From contig OY970834.1 of NCBI GenBank assembly GCA_963853835.1, positions 35,805,257 to 35,869,256 on the forward strand: DNA of 64,000 nt. The letters run 5' to 3'. The stretch is from Calendula officinalis (Eukaryota > Streptophyta > Magnoliopsida > Asterales > Asteraceae). The notes beneath the pieces are model-generated. The model did not search any database. It worked only from the letters and a program-made list of their open reading frames with translations, and was not told where the DNA came from. Shown here piece by piece: positions 1 through 10,506 of the stretch; the first letter of the stretch is position 1; the number at the start of each line of letters is the position of its first letter. The position numbers and the translations under genes were made by a program.

Positions 1-296
1 TGAGGTGTCCTTGCGGACCTTCGAACGGGGACTTCATCATTTTGAGGTGCAACAGGAACAGTTTCATGTTCAGCCTCATCTTGATGTTCGCTAGTATCTA
101 CAATAGGTTGTGCATCTTCATCGCTTGGAATCTCGTCAAAGTCGATGGTACTCCCACTTGCTTCTTGTGAAATGAGATTGCTCTCAAGAAACTCAGCATA
201 ACGAGCAATAATTACCTTTTGCTCAGGTGGGTAGTAGAAATAGTAACCCATTGTTTCCTCAGGGTATCCTATAAAGATGCACTTGACAGCTCTGGG
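1..296 (-). pseudogene. Ty1/copia pol, integrase C-terminal region leading toward reverse transcriptase
   Basis: Minus-strand reading continues the integrase frame after an in-frame TAA at 294-296. It reads as the conserved copia segment that follows integrase (an RAVKCIFIGY-like motif), then an acidic linker rich in D, E and P. The reverse transcriptase should begin left of the window edge. The stop codon interrupts what would be one polyprotein, so this copy is dead. What is seen: an open frame with copia motifs beyond the stop. What is inferred: that the rest of pol lies outside the window. Confidence 0.75.
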
Positions 297-1275
297 TTAA
301 AGTTTGTTCGGTGTGTCTCGTTTTACGAGAGCCTCACAACCCCAGACCTTCAAGTAAGACAAGTTTGGGACTTTCCCATGCCATATCTCATATGGTGTCT
401 TTTCAACCTTCTTGGTGGGAACCATATTCAGTATTCGAGCAGCCGATTTGAGTGCATAACCCCAAAAGGATAGAGGCAGAGTGGTAGGACTCATCATCGA
501 TCGGACCATGTCAAGCAAGGTGCGATTTCTCCTCTCTGATACACCATTATGCTGTGGTGTATAAGGGGGAGTGAATTGTGAGACAATCCCATAATTCTTT
601 AGATGGTCTTGAAACTCATGGCTCATGTACTCTCCTCCTCGATCGGACCGGAGAGCCTTTATCTTCTTGCCGAGTTGATTTTCTACTTCATTTTGGAAAG
701 CTTTGAACGTTTCAAAGGTTTCATGTTTATGTTTAATCAAGTAAACATAACCATAACGACTAAAGTCGTCAGTGAAAGTAATGAAGTAGGTAGCACCTTC
801 CCTAGTTCGAGTTCTAAAAGGGCCACATACATCGGTATGTATGAGTCCAAGTAGATCATTGGCCCTTTCACCTACATGGGAGAAAGGTTTGCGCGCCATT
901 TTGCCAGATATACAAGAAACACATTTATCAAATGATTCAGAATCATCTGATTTTATAAGTCCAGATATCCTTTTGTAATTTTAAAACACGTTTCTTGTTA
1001 ACATGGGAAAGGCGACAATGCCATAGGTAAATAGAATCCAAATTCTTCTTGGATTTCGTGTTGCTACAAGTATAAATAGAACTGCTGTTTATTACACGAT
1101 CATGCATATCATTCTCAAAAATACCATCACAAGGAATAGCATTAAAATAAAAAATATTATCCTTTGAAACCGAAATACCATAATCTGTAAAAGTGTGAAT
1201 AAAACCATTATTCCACAAACATGAAAGCGATACTATACCCCTAGTAATACTAGGCGCATAGTGACAATTGTCCAA
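297..1275 (-). pseudogene. Ty1/copia GAG-pre-integrase and integrase core
   Basis: Two minus-strand blocks. 943-1275 holds the GAG-pre-integrase zinc-binding half (LWHCRLSHVN, then the HHCC pattern). 297-899 is the rve integrase core: HTDVCGP gives the first catalytic Asp, SDRGGEY the second, and NGVSERRNRTL the Glu, in the D,D-35-E arrangement. The two blocks are out of frame with each other around 900-943, so at least one frameshift separates them. Integrase would insert the cDNA copy into chromosomes. The catalytic triad survives although the polyprotein is broken. Copia rather than gypsy, because protease and integrase precede the RT-side linker. Confidence 0.9.
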
Positions 1276-1314
1276 TACAATAATTAAACCATTAGGAAGG
1301 ATTAAATCATAGCT

Positions 1315-2334
1315 TCATATAGCTTCGACCGGTGCACGCATTCCATTGCCCACGTACAAGTCCAAAGCTCCATGGTTTAGCTTTCTACTTCCCCTTAGAC
1401 CCTGCATGGTATTACAAATGTGAGTTCCACAACCAGTGTCATATACCCATGATTTCTTAGGGAAAACATATAGTTCTATTGTGAAGATACCTGATGTGCC
1501 AATCTTATTGGCTTTGTTCTTCATCAACTCCGCCAGGTAGGCAGGACAATTCCTCCTCCAGTGGCCTTTAGCAGGATGCTCCTTATGAGTAGGTGGGGGA
1601 ACCTTTGGCTTGGGCTTGTAAACTTGCTTTCCCTTTCCTTGGCCCTTAGCAACTACTTGCGGTTTTGGTTTTTGGATCTTTCTTTGCCTTATGGCAAGGA
1701 CAGTAGGGGTTGGAGTTTTCTTGGGTAGCCCAGCTTCCGTTTGTTTCAGCATAACATGTAATTCGGTGAAAGTCTTCCCCATACTATGCATATGATAAGT
1801 CATGACAAACGGCGCATAGTCCTTGTGTAGTGAAGTGAGAATTAACCCAATTCCAAGGATATGAGGCATAGGGTAGCCAAGTTTCTCCATCTGGTCTAGG
1901 TAACTCTTCATCTTCAAGAGATAAGAGCTAACAGACTGTCCCTCCTCCTGCTTGCAAGCATGGAAAGCTTTGACCGTGTCAAAGAGTTCCTGATCAGCTT
2001 GCTTTTGATATGATGTTTTAAGTTCAGCCACCATATCGAATGATGTGAGGTCCTCGAGATTCTTCTAAATCTCGGGGGTCATACTCACCAGCATGAGCGC
2101 GGCGACCCCTTGCTGTTCGTTGAACCTCTTGGTATAGGCCGCACGAACAACAGCGGTGGCGGTAGTAGCAGGGGCAGGGGGCATTGCCTCCTCCAAATGG
2201 TGGTACTTGTGCTCGGACCTAAGGACAATCCTTAGGTTACGAGCCCAATCCACAAAGTTCGTTCCATCAAGTTTCTCTTTTTCGAGAACGGAACGAATGG
2301 TGGTGTGAGTTAGGGTTTGATTAGTAGAAGTCAT
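1315..2334 (-). pseudogene. Ty1/copia gag and protease start, broken by stops
   Basis: 2065-2334 begins with ATG and reads the copia Gag N-terminus (LDGTNFVDWARNLRIVL). A stop then a short gap separate it from 1315-2034, which holds the rest of Gag. The zinc knuckle is degenerate: only the end of CX2CX4HX4C is visible (KGHWRRNCPAY). Next comes the start of an aspartic protease (SWVYDTGCGTHIC, with DTG in place). Gag forms the virus-like particle and protease would mature it. A stop in mid-Gag, a lost knuckle cysteine pair and a further break around 1276-1314 mark this as an inactive copy. Confidence 0.88.
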
Positions 2335-2955
2335 CTACAAAATTAGAAAATTCATTAATTAGTATTTTCAATAATCATTTCTTTTAATCAATTAACTACC
2401 CAATTAATTTTAATTAAAAGCTAAGATCCCATTGAGCTTCTATCACCGCATCAGTTGATCTGCTAGAGGTGATAGATCCAATAGGTAGGTGACGTTCAAC
2501 AATTGCATTACAAGTGCAACTCTTAGAGGTATGAGACTTCATGGCACCTAGTGAACAAGCATCTAGGGTCAAGTGGCATGTTTGTCACATCGTCGCCTCG
2601 AGTCAAGGTCTCACCGTTAACTCGATTAAGTCATCCAATGTGAAATCATGTCAAAATAGCTCTAGGTCTCACGCGTAGAGAATAATGACCTCGGATCTAG
2701 ATTCGAACCACATCTCACGTGAATTCAAAAATAGAAGCAAGTGATTTACAACCGATTGGACGGCGTGACTTAAATTTAAGGTATGTTAAATTTTAATTAA
2801 TAAAATTTTATTTAAGATATGAATGAATCATGTACTTCATTCATACCACTTCGTAAGTCGTTTAATAAACGGTAAAAACTTTTAGCGATTATTAAGTGAT
2901 AAGTTTCAAATCATATTTAAACTTAGTTTAATCTCAAAACATCTTTTAGATTAAA
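2335..2955 (-). other. Copia leader / LTR-like sequence with degenerate primer-binding site
   Basis: No coding signal. On the minus strand 2436-2447 reads GGTGATAGAAGC, a weak match to the tRNA-iMet primer-binding site of copia elements, so sequence to its right may be part of the copia 5' LTR. The gypsy-type element starting at 2956 is inserted here, and the same unit would resume after 10506. No second LTR is available in the window to confirm the boundary. Confidence 0.35.
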
Positions 2956-3153
2956 TGTAACGACCCGAAATTTTGTATCGAATAAATTATGGAAAAAATA
3001 TTATAAATAAGGATAAATTATTTAAAAGATGTGGGAATTGGTTTCGTGTCATTTGGACATCATTTGGTTTGTGTATTCCCTTGTTAAAATCGAAACGGGT
3101 CAAGATTGGGTAAAAGACCAAGTTGGAAAAGTGCATTTTTGTTCCAGCATACT

Positions 3154-3239
3154 TTAGAGATCTCTAATCCGAGGACTAGCATCGCGAGTATTGATAGCCA
3201 AAAGTACATTTTCAAGCAGCAAAATTTAGAGATCTCTAA
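3154..3239. repeat. Duplicated 14-bp palindrome in U3 of the LTR
   Basis: TTAGAGATCTCTAA occurs perfectly at 3154-3167 and 3226-3239, 72 bp apart, each followed by a similar stretch ending in a TAGCAT...GCGAG motif. Both copies recur in the 3' LTR near 8858-8871 and 8930-8943. They lie 90-170 bp upstream of the TATA box, the place expected of an LTR enhancer. Binding function is inferred. Confidence 0.7.
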
Positions 3240-3326
3240 TCCTGATTTTAGCATTTGCGAGTTTGGGTACCCGTGAGTTTTAGCAACGCGAATTTTAAGA
3301 TTAGCATTTCTAATTCGCGCATGAAG

Positions 3327-3335
3327 TATAAAAAG
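3327..3335 (+). promoter_or_regulatory. TATA box of the 5' LTR
   Basis: TATAAAAAG, repeated at 9031-9039 in the 3' LTR. Transcription would start about 25-35 bp downstream, which places the hairpin array inside the transcript. Confidence 0.6.
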
Positions 3336-4031
3336 AGGGTTTTAGCTAGGGTTTTCTCATTTTCAAAACCCACTTGAGCTTGGAGCCGTTTTTGGAGGAG
3401 AAATATGAGTTCTTGCTCAAATCTTCATCATCTTGTAGGATTTGAACATCAAGGGTAAGGATTCATGATTATCTTGCTTACCTACTTTGATTGTAAGCTT
3501 TATTTGGGTAAAAATGGTGGTTTGGACAACCTACCATGTCATCTTTGGGGAAGATGACCAAACATGAGTGTAGAACACTCAATGTAAGCTTGTAAACATT
3601 GTGTACAAGTTGGATTTGGGATTTCTTGATGTAAATCTTGAACTAGGGTTTGAGATTCCACCAAGTTGGATGAACTTGGTGGTTGGGAATGTTGTTATGG
3701 ATTGATTAGTGATTAGTTATGGATAATAACTAGTTATTATGATGATATTGATTTTAGGTCAAGAAGACCTAAAGATTTGGAAGTACTCCTTTGATTAGGG
3801 AGTAAGGATTGTGTTGAATTACACAAGGTTTGGAAAGCATTGCTAAGATGAGTACATGTGAACTTTAAAACTGAGTACATAGCGGTAAAGAAGTATTTTC
3901 ATAAATTGTGATTACTAATGTTTAAACTAGTTGTTTATTATTATTATGAACTAATTGATTTAATTGTGTGAATACTAACTAAGACTAGTATACGGATATA
4001 TTGTGTGATGGCCATACCGCATTGTTGATTG

Positions 4032-4420
4032 ATGTGACATATAGTCACATGTGGTGGTTATAACGGGTAGATTGAGATAGGACAGGTACGTGATAGATTC
4101 GGAGGCATTCTGAATTATCATGGTATCTTTAAACTGATGGATTGGAGGCATTCCGATCACCCAACAAGATGTTGGATCTTACTGAACCGGAGGCATTCTG
4201 GTTAGTAAGATAAAGATAGGTCACTTTGGCTGAACACTGTGACAATGGGGGTTCTACTGAATCGGAGGCATTCTGGTTAGTAGGACAAAAATGGGGTCTC
4301 GTTGGATTGGAGGCATTCCGAACAACTTGACGGGTCGAATAAGCTATGAATGAATGTGATAGGATTACCGAAGAGGTGATCGATGTATATGAATGAGATA
4401 GGGTTACCACGGAGGTAACT
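4032..4420 (+). repeat. Array of short hairpins with covarying stems and 5-nt loops (5' LTR)
   Basis: At least nine consecutive hairpins. Stems at 4032-4050 (ATGTGAC/GTCACAT), 4092-4119, 4140-4158, 4161-4175 (CCAAC/GTTGG), 4176-4211, 4251-4286, 4301-4326, 4363-4381 and 4402-4420. Five share the core GGA-GGCAT-TCY while the outer arms differ and remain complementary (ATTC/GAAT, AACC/GGTT, AATC/GGTT with G-U pairs). Two extend into a further 8-bp outer stem (4176-4183 with 4204-4211; 4251-4258 with 4279-4286). Nearly all loops are five bases. Copied at 9747-10135 in the 3' LTR. Function unknown. Confidence 0.85.
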
Positions 4421-4789
4421 AGAGTATATATATACATATAGTTATATATCTAATAAATGTGATTATTTATATGTTAATGTTGGGTCTAAAACTCATGTAT
4501 CTCACGAGACAATTTTGTCTTACGTACTATGTTTGTTTGTGATGCTATGTACTCAGGTTCAGGAGCTAAGGATTAGGTGCGTTTGCTAGTGAAGGCGCAC
4601 GAGTTTAAGTAGAGATAGCAAGGTGGATTTACGTTTGGCTTTGGTTATGATATAATTTTGTAACACCAACTAATGTGTTTTATTTAATGCCAAAGATTTT
4701 GTAAATCCATATTTTTGGGACAATTACTTTAATGTTTTTAAAAGGATTTTAGGGAAATATTTTGTATTAAAAATTGAGGTGTTACAACT

Positions 4790-4801
4790 TGGTATCAGAG
4801 C
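4790..4801 (+). promoter_or_regulatory. Primer-binding site, tRNA-iMet type
   Basis: TGGTATCAGAGC starts three bases after the LTR end. It is complementary to the 3' end of plant initiator tRNA-Met and would prime minus-strand synthesis. Confidence 0.9.
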
Positions 4802-5038
4802 TATAGCTTAAGTGAATTAGGTTGGGTTAACCACCCTAAGCTTAAGTTGTAGAAGTAGAATGATATATTTCCGTTAGATAACTAGGTTGACCTTGAGTGC
4901 TATAGGGCTAAGTTGACTTAGGGTCGAACCCTAGGAAGGATTGCCTTATGTGGTCATATTCGAGTTTGAGAGTCCTAATGGACTATTGAATGGAATGGAT
5001 AATTGATTGTGATTTAGTTGCCATCTTTTTATAGCAAG

Positions 5039-6060
5039 ATGGTGAACGTGAAAAATAGACGAACTCCACTTAACTCGGAAGAGGATCAGGAAATTTATGC
5101 TAACTACACGCCGGTAACTTTGGAAGTGGTCCGTGATATGTTCGACCGAATGAGGGAAGAGGTGAAAGAGGACGTGAATCGGGTTATTGATGACCGGATG
5201 ATCAAGGAAAGGGAAGGTAATTCCAATTCAGGTGTAAAGAGTAAGTATTCGGGTAGTAATACCCACTTGGAGAAATTCTCGACTAAAAAGGGAAATGTTA
5301 CGAGTCTTGATAAGAGAGATGGAGGTTCATTCGGGGCATTTATGCATGTGAGCCCAAGGTGTATTCGGAAAGTTTTGAGCCAAGAGTCACCGCCCGGTGG
5401 ATTCAAGAAACTGAGCAAGCGTTGAGGAATAGCAATTGTAAAAGGGAAGACATGGCGACTTATGCTTCCAGAATGTTGAAAGATGAAGCACACATGTGGT
5501 GGATTATGATGTACGGAGTCTTAGGCAAGAAGGCGATATACAAGATGTCATGGGATGAATTCACGAGCCGTTTGAAGGAGAAATTTTGCCCTAAGAGAAG
5601 CTTAGATAAAGTGCAAGAAGAAGCTATGATTTTCAGAAAAGGAGATGAGTCGGTGGATGTGTATACCGAGAAAGTGGATCAGTGGGTGGTTCAAGAGCTA
5701 CCAAGAGGTGGAGAAAAGATGAGAATCGAAGATAGTTTGGAGCCATCAAAGAAGGGAAGGTTCACACCGACTTTGACCAATAAAGTTGGTGGTGGAAAGT
5801 GTCATAATTGCGGTAAGGGCCACAAGGGGGTATGCAAGTCGGGTACAACTTTATGCTTCACATGCGGAAGAGTTGGGCACAGGGCAAAAGACCGCGGGGT
5901 GAATAACATCAAAGAAGTGGAGTGCTACACATGTCACGAGAAGGGGCATTTTAGTGGTGCATGCCCGAAGAGAAAAAACCGATATGCTGACATCAACTAC
6001 TCACGAGAAACCGAACCAGTTACAAGTCAAAGGGTGTGTCTTACATATCGCTCGGGATGA
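5039..6060 (+). pseudogene. Ty3/gypsy-type Gag, frameshifted
   Basis: The first ATG after the primer-binding site is at 5039. Its frame is open to 5425. Homology to gypsy Gag (retrotrans_gag, with RWIQETEQAL and MSWDEFTSRLKEKFCP) continues in another frame from about 5345 to 6060, so one frameshift lies near 5320-5345. At the C-terminus are three zinc-knuckle units: CHNC-GKGHKGVC is irregular, CFTCGRVGHRAKD has Asp for the last Cys, and CYTCHEKGHFSGAC is a perfect CX2CX4HX4C. The Gag middle is shorter than usual after the VDVYTEK segment, which suggests an internal deletion. Possible first residues of a protease follow in a third frame near 6000-6160 but lead nowhere. Confidence 0.85.
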
Positions 6061-7239
6061 GGCTGTGGGAAGCCACCATACCACTTCAAGTACGATGTCT
6101 ATAAATCTTATGTTATACGATCCGCGAATTGCTTGTCGAGGAGTCGCACGAGATGACATCTAATGAATTGGGTCATTATAGTTGTTAGATGAGCCTTTGT
6201 TGTGAAAGTAGTTATTAGAGTTAACTTCCATGACCTATATGTAGGATAAAAGTTCTGAATTAAGGACCGGTATTGAGAAAAGAGAAATTAAAATTATGTG
6301 GAAGGGAGTATGGATGGGAATCCTTCATGAGAGTATAAAATGATATTGAATAAATGATTAATGTATTATGATTGGTAAAAAGGAAAACTATGGTGTCATG
6401 GAGTATCAAAGATGGAATATGAAGGTGGTAAAAGTTTCCTAGGTAAGGTTGATAGAATGTGAAAGTGTTGTTTTGTGGTAAGAAAGTCGTGCACAGATGG
6501 AAGACGACATGAAGGAAATTGTAAGGTATGACGTTATTAATGGTGCAAGAATCGAGATAGGTAATGGAATAACGATATGCTCGAGTGTAACGTGTAACAT
6601 CTGGAAATGATTGAGAATGGTGATCAGATGATCATAAGTTGAAAAGTATGTTAAACTTTTAGGGAATGTATGAAAATGACGGGGTGTCAGAAATCACAAT
6701 CATGGAAATTGGGGATTGGATAGGTCACGGGTGTGACGTAGTGTCGCGGTTGGGAATGGATTTCCCCCTAAGCTCTAGATGTATGAAGGACGGAACATGT
6801 AGGATATCAATTATCTCAGAATCGATAAATAAATAATGTCGAAATAAATGGTTGATCAAATCAAAGTGACCAGGAAAACCGGAGAGTTATGAACTGCTAG
6901 AAAGTTTAATGATTACCACAATAGTAACGGGAAGGTTGGAAGATGGACGTAAGGGGAAGGTGAATTGGTTAGGTACAACAACAACAAAAAATAAATAAAT
7001 AAATAAATAAATGGAACGGTTAGTAGTATTAGAAACCGGAAATGTGTGAACCGGGAATGTGTGATATGTATGATATATGTGTAGTGATCTATAGAAGGCA
7101 TAAGATGTCGGTAATGACCGTCTGTTGTGAAAACGAGGAAGTATAATGTATATGATTTAGTAGGAAAGGAAATAGTGAAAATGAGTAATGTGGAAGATGT
7201 ATGCACGTATGGCATGCATCATGGAATGATTTAGTTGGT

Positions 7240-7350
7240 CCTTGTGGGATCGGAGGCATTCCGATTTGCAAGGATTGGTTGGGTCACTTTTGGTTGGAGG
7301 CATTCCAACTATCGTGACGATTTAGATCTTGATGAGTTGGAGGTATCCCA
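7240..7350 (+). repeat. Internal copies of the GGAGGCATTCC hairpin
   Basis: 7249-7265 pairs ATCGGA with TCCGAT around GGCAT, inside an outer CCTTG/CAAGG stem (7240-7244, 7269-7273). 7293-7309 pairs GTTGGA with TCCAAC around GGCAT, inside an outer GTCAC/GTGAC stem (7283-7287, 7314-7318). A third, weaker copy follows at about 7330-7358. Core and loop match the LTR array while the stems are different sequences. Confidence 0.8.
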
Positions 7351-7953
7351 ATCATCTTGATGTGATACTCAGATTGATGATCGGATGTGTTAGAGCTATG
7401 GAATTATTATCTTGTGTGTGTAGGATTATATGGCTAATGTTGTAGCTACGTTTGTGTGGAGAAATGAGAAATGGAAAATAAGAACGCGAACAACGTTATG
7501 GTGAAAAATATAAGTGTAAGAGACACTTACAAATTGTAGGAGATAAATGGAAGGAGTATTCGAAAGTAGGAATTGTTATACCTATCGGACAGGTAAGGAA
7601 AGTTAAGCTAAGAGATTTGCGTGAACACACTAGAGAGGTTAGTGTGAGGAAATCATCATTTGCAAGAACAATTGGTATGATAATGAATAGATTAAAGTTA
7701 TCAAAATGATTGATGTGATACATAGATGAATGAAAGGATACAAAGAAATGGTGTAAGCGGCCAAATAAAGGTTAAGGAACAGTAAATGCTAGTGTGACCT
7801 TGAGTAAATGCGTGAATTTCTGATTATTTGGGAGAAGTTGAAATTTTGGGAGAATGGGAACAATTATTAAGGAAATAATAATGAGTGGAACCGAAAGTGA
7901 TAAGTTAGGGAGGGGTATTATGTGAGTAAGAATATGATAGTTTGGTAAAATAT

Positions 7954-8058
7954 GGTTGACTTTATGCATAAGTCAAGGTTAGTCAAAAATTGTGATTGGT
8001 TGACTTTATGCATAAGTCAATGTTAGTCAAAAATTGTGATTGGTTGACTTTTGGGCAA
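7954..8058 (+). repeat. 44-bp tandem repeat, two copies plus a partial third
   Basis: Units at 7954-7997 and 7998-8041 differ at one base; a third begins at 8042 and diverges after about 12 bases. Each unit contains a near-palindrome TGACTT-TATGCA-TAAGTCA. Confidence 0.85.
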
Positions 8059-8644
8059 AGTTGGACTTTGACCCTCGTTTCAAACGACTAGTAAATAATG
8101 AGGGCATGATGTATTGATCGCATGTATGCGAGAAGGTTGAGGGAATAATTGGAAGAGTCATAGTCGAATTATGTGACTTTGACCCGTTTAGGTGTTCGAA
8201 TTGAAAATTGGGAATTGAGCATAAAATTCTTGGTGGATCATGAATTGAAGGTTGACTGTGAAGGAAATGGGGTCTAAGGGGATTCTAGAGAGCAAGAAGT
8301 TCTTAAGGTGTAATTGACCTTGTGCTTGAGTCAAAGGATATACAATGTTGTAATATGTAGGCTTGGTCAAAGCTAGATTTTGACTTTTATTTTGATTGAT
8401 TAGCTAATTATAATGATCAAGTCATATCATTTGTATGAGTGTAAAAGGATTGGTTAAATGATTGAAAGTGTTATGATCAAATTGTGCAATGAGATAGGGT
8501 ATAATGAACACAAGATGGAATTTTGACCTGATTGGGTATAAAGGGGTTGAGTGATCTTTTAATTGTATAATTATTATTGAATCATAATTGGGAGCGGAAT
8601 GGGGATTGGAAATCCTTGAGTTGATTCCGAGGACGGAATCCTTT

Positions 8645-8659
8645 TAAGGGGTAGATAGT
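8645..8659 (+). promoter_or_regulatory. Possible polypurine tract
   Basis: A short purine-rich run, AAGGGG with a T-interrupted extension, lies directly before the 3' LTR where plus-strand priming occurs. It is weaker than a typical tract. Confidence 0.4.
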
Positions 8660-10501
8660 TGTAACGACCCGAAATTTTGTATCGAATAAATTATGGAAAA
8701 AATATTATAAATAAGGATAAATTATTTAAAAGACGTGGGAATTGGTTTCGTGTCATTTGGATATCATTTGGTTTGTGTATTCCCTTGTTAAAATTGAAAC
8801 GGGTCAAGATTGGGTAAAAGACCAAGTTGGAAAAGTGCATTTTTCTTCCAGCATATTTTAGAGATCTCTAATCCGAGGATTAGCATCGCGAGTATTGATG
8901 GCCAACAGTGCATTTTCAAGCAGCAAAGTTTAGAGATCTCTAATCCTGATTTTAGCATTTGCGAGTTTGGGTACCCGCGAGTTTTAGCAACGTGAATTTT
9001 AAGATTAGCATTGCTAATTCACACAGGAAGTATAAAAAGAGGGTTTTAGCTAGGCTTTTCTCATTTTCAAAACCCACTTGAGCTTGGAGCCGTTTTTGGA
9101 GGAGAAATATGAGTTCTTGGTGATTTCTTGCTCAAATCTTCATCATCTTGTAGGATTTGAACATCAATGGTAAGGATTCTTGATTATCTTGCTTACCTAC
9201 TTTGATTGTAAGCTTTATTTGGGTAAAAATGGTGGTTTGGACAACCTACCATGTCATCTTTGGGGAAGATGACCAAACATGAGTGTAGAACACTCAATGT
9301 AAGCTTGTAAACATTGTGTACAAGTTGGATTTGGGATTTCTTGATGTAAATCTTGAACTAGGGTTTGAGATTCCACCAAGTTGGATGAACTTGGTGGTTG
9401 GGAATGTTGTTATGGATTGATTAGTGATTAGTTATGGATAATAACTAGTTATTATGATGATATTGATTTTAGGTTAAGAAGACCTAAAGATTTGGAAGTA
9501 CTCCTTTGATTAGGGAGTAAGGATTGTGTTGATTTACACAAGGTTTGGAAAGCATTGCTAAGGTGAGTACATGTGAACTTTAAAACTGAGTACATAGCGG
9601 TAAAGAAGTATTTTCATAAATTGTGATTACTAATGTTTAAATTAGTTGTTTATTATTATTATGAACTAATTGATTTAATTGTGTGAATACTAACTAAGAC
9701 TAGTATACGGATATATTGTGTGACGGCCATACCGCATTGTTGATTGATGTGACATATAGTCACATGTAGTGGTTATAATGGGTAGATTGAGATAGGACAT
9801 GTACGTGATAGATTCGGAGGCATTCTGAATTATCATGATATCTTTAAACTGATGGATTTGAGGCATTCCGATCACCCAACAAGATGTTGGATCTTACTGA
9901 ACCGGAGGCATTCTGGTTAGTAAGATAAAGATAGGTCACTTTGGCTGAACACTGTGACAATGGGGGTTCTACTGAATCGGAGGCATTCTGGTTAGTAGGA
10001 CAAAAATGGGGTCTCGTTGGATTGGAGGCATTCTGAACAACTTGACGGGTCGAATAAGCTATGAATGAATGTGATAGGATTACCGAAGAGGTGATCGATG
10101 TATATGAATGAGATAGGGTTACCACGGAGGTAACTAGAGTATATATATACATATAGTTATATATCTAATAAATGTGATTATTTATATGTTAATGTTGGGT
10201 CTAAAACCCATGTATCTCACGAGACAATTTTATCTTGCGTACTATGTTTGTTTGTGATGCTATGTACTCAGGTTCAGGAGCTAAGGATTAGGTGCGTTTG
10301 CTAGTGAAGGCGCACGGGTTTAAGTAGAGATAGCAAGGTGGAATTACGTTTGGCTTTGGTTATGATATAATTTTGTAACACTAACTAATGTGTTTTATTT
10401 AATGCCAAAGATTTTGTAAATCCATATTTTTGGGACAATTACTTTAATGTTTTTAAAAGGATTTTGCGGAAATATTTTGTATTAAAAATTGAGGTGTTAC
10501 A
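8660..10501 (+). repeat. 3' LTR of the gag-only retrotransposon
   Basis: 1,842 bp, about 98% identical to the 5' LTR by eye, ending GTTACA, then TSD TTAAA at 10502-10506. It contains the same TATA box (9031-9039) and palindromes, and the hairpin array at 9747-10135. Confidence 0.95.
9747..10135 (+). repeat. Hairpin array, 3' LTR copy
   Basis: Same order of hairpins as 4032-4420, offset by 5,715 bp. One stem is weakened relative to the 5' copy (GATTGGA has become GATTTGA). In another, TCCGAA has become TCTGAA, which still pairs through G-U. Confidence 0.85.
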
Positions 10502-10506
10502 TTAAA

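Larger units (their letters stand above)
2956..4786 (+). repeat. 5' LTR of the gag-only retrotransposon
   Basis: 1,831 bp, bounded by TG and CA, nearly identical to 8660-10501. It holds two copies of a 14-bp palindrome (3154-3167, 3226-3239), a TATA box at 3327-3335 and a hairpin array at 4032-4420. An 11-bp segment present in the 3' LTR near 9119 is missing here. Confidence 0.95.
6061..8659 (+). other. Internal region of the retrotransposon without recognisable pol
   Basis: About 2.6 kb, purine-rich and with many stops in all frames. I see no reverse transcriptase, RNase H or integrase motif on either strand. It carries further copies of the LTR hairpin core (7240-7350), a 44-bp tandem repeat (7954-8058) and a short purine run before the 3' LTR. 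Confidence 0.7.
2956..10501 (+). mobile_element. Complete non-autonomous gag-only LTR retrotransposon (TR-GAG-like), Ty3/gypsy type
   Basis: Two direct repeats of about 1.83-1.84 kb (2956-4786, 8660-10501) begin TGTAACGACC and end GGTGTTACA (TG...CA). The flanking five bases are TTAAA on both sides (2951-2955, 10502-10506), a perfect target-site duplication, so both boundaries are exact. Directly after the 5' LTR is a tRNA-iMet primer-binding site. Only a Gag remnant with CCHC knuckles (5039-6060) can be read. The remaining 2.6 kb holds no RT, RNase H or integrase, so movement would need proteins from a partner element. The LTRs differ at roughly 35-40 positions by eye (about 2%), so the insertion is fairly recent. 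It sits beside, probably inside, the copia remnant. Confidence 0.95.

Noticed and set aside
4032..4420. CRISPR-like array
   Set aside because: The repeated cores have variable spacing and belong to a plant LTR; a CRISPR reading makes no biological sense here.
4129..4437. Minus-strand 102-codon ORF with repeated Asn-Ala-Ser units, repeated at 9844-10152
   Set aside because: The repeats are the reverse translation of the GGAGGCATTC hairpin cores in the LTRs; the ORF is a by-product of that array.
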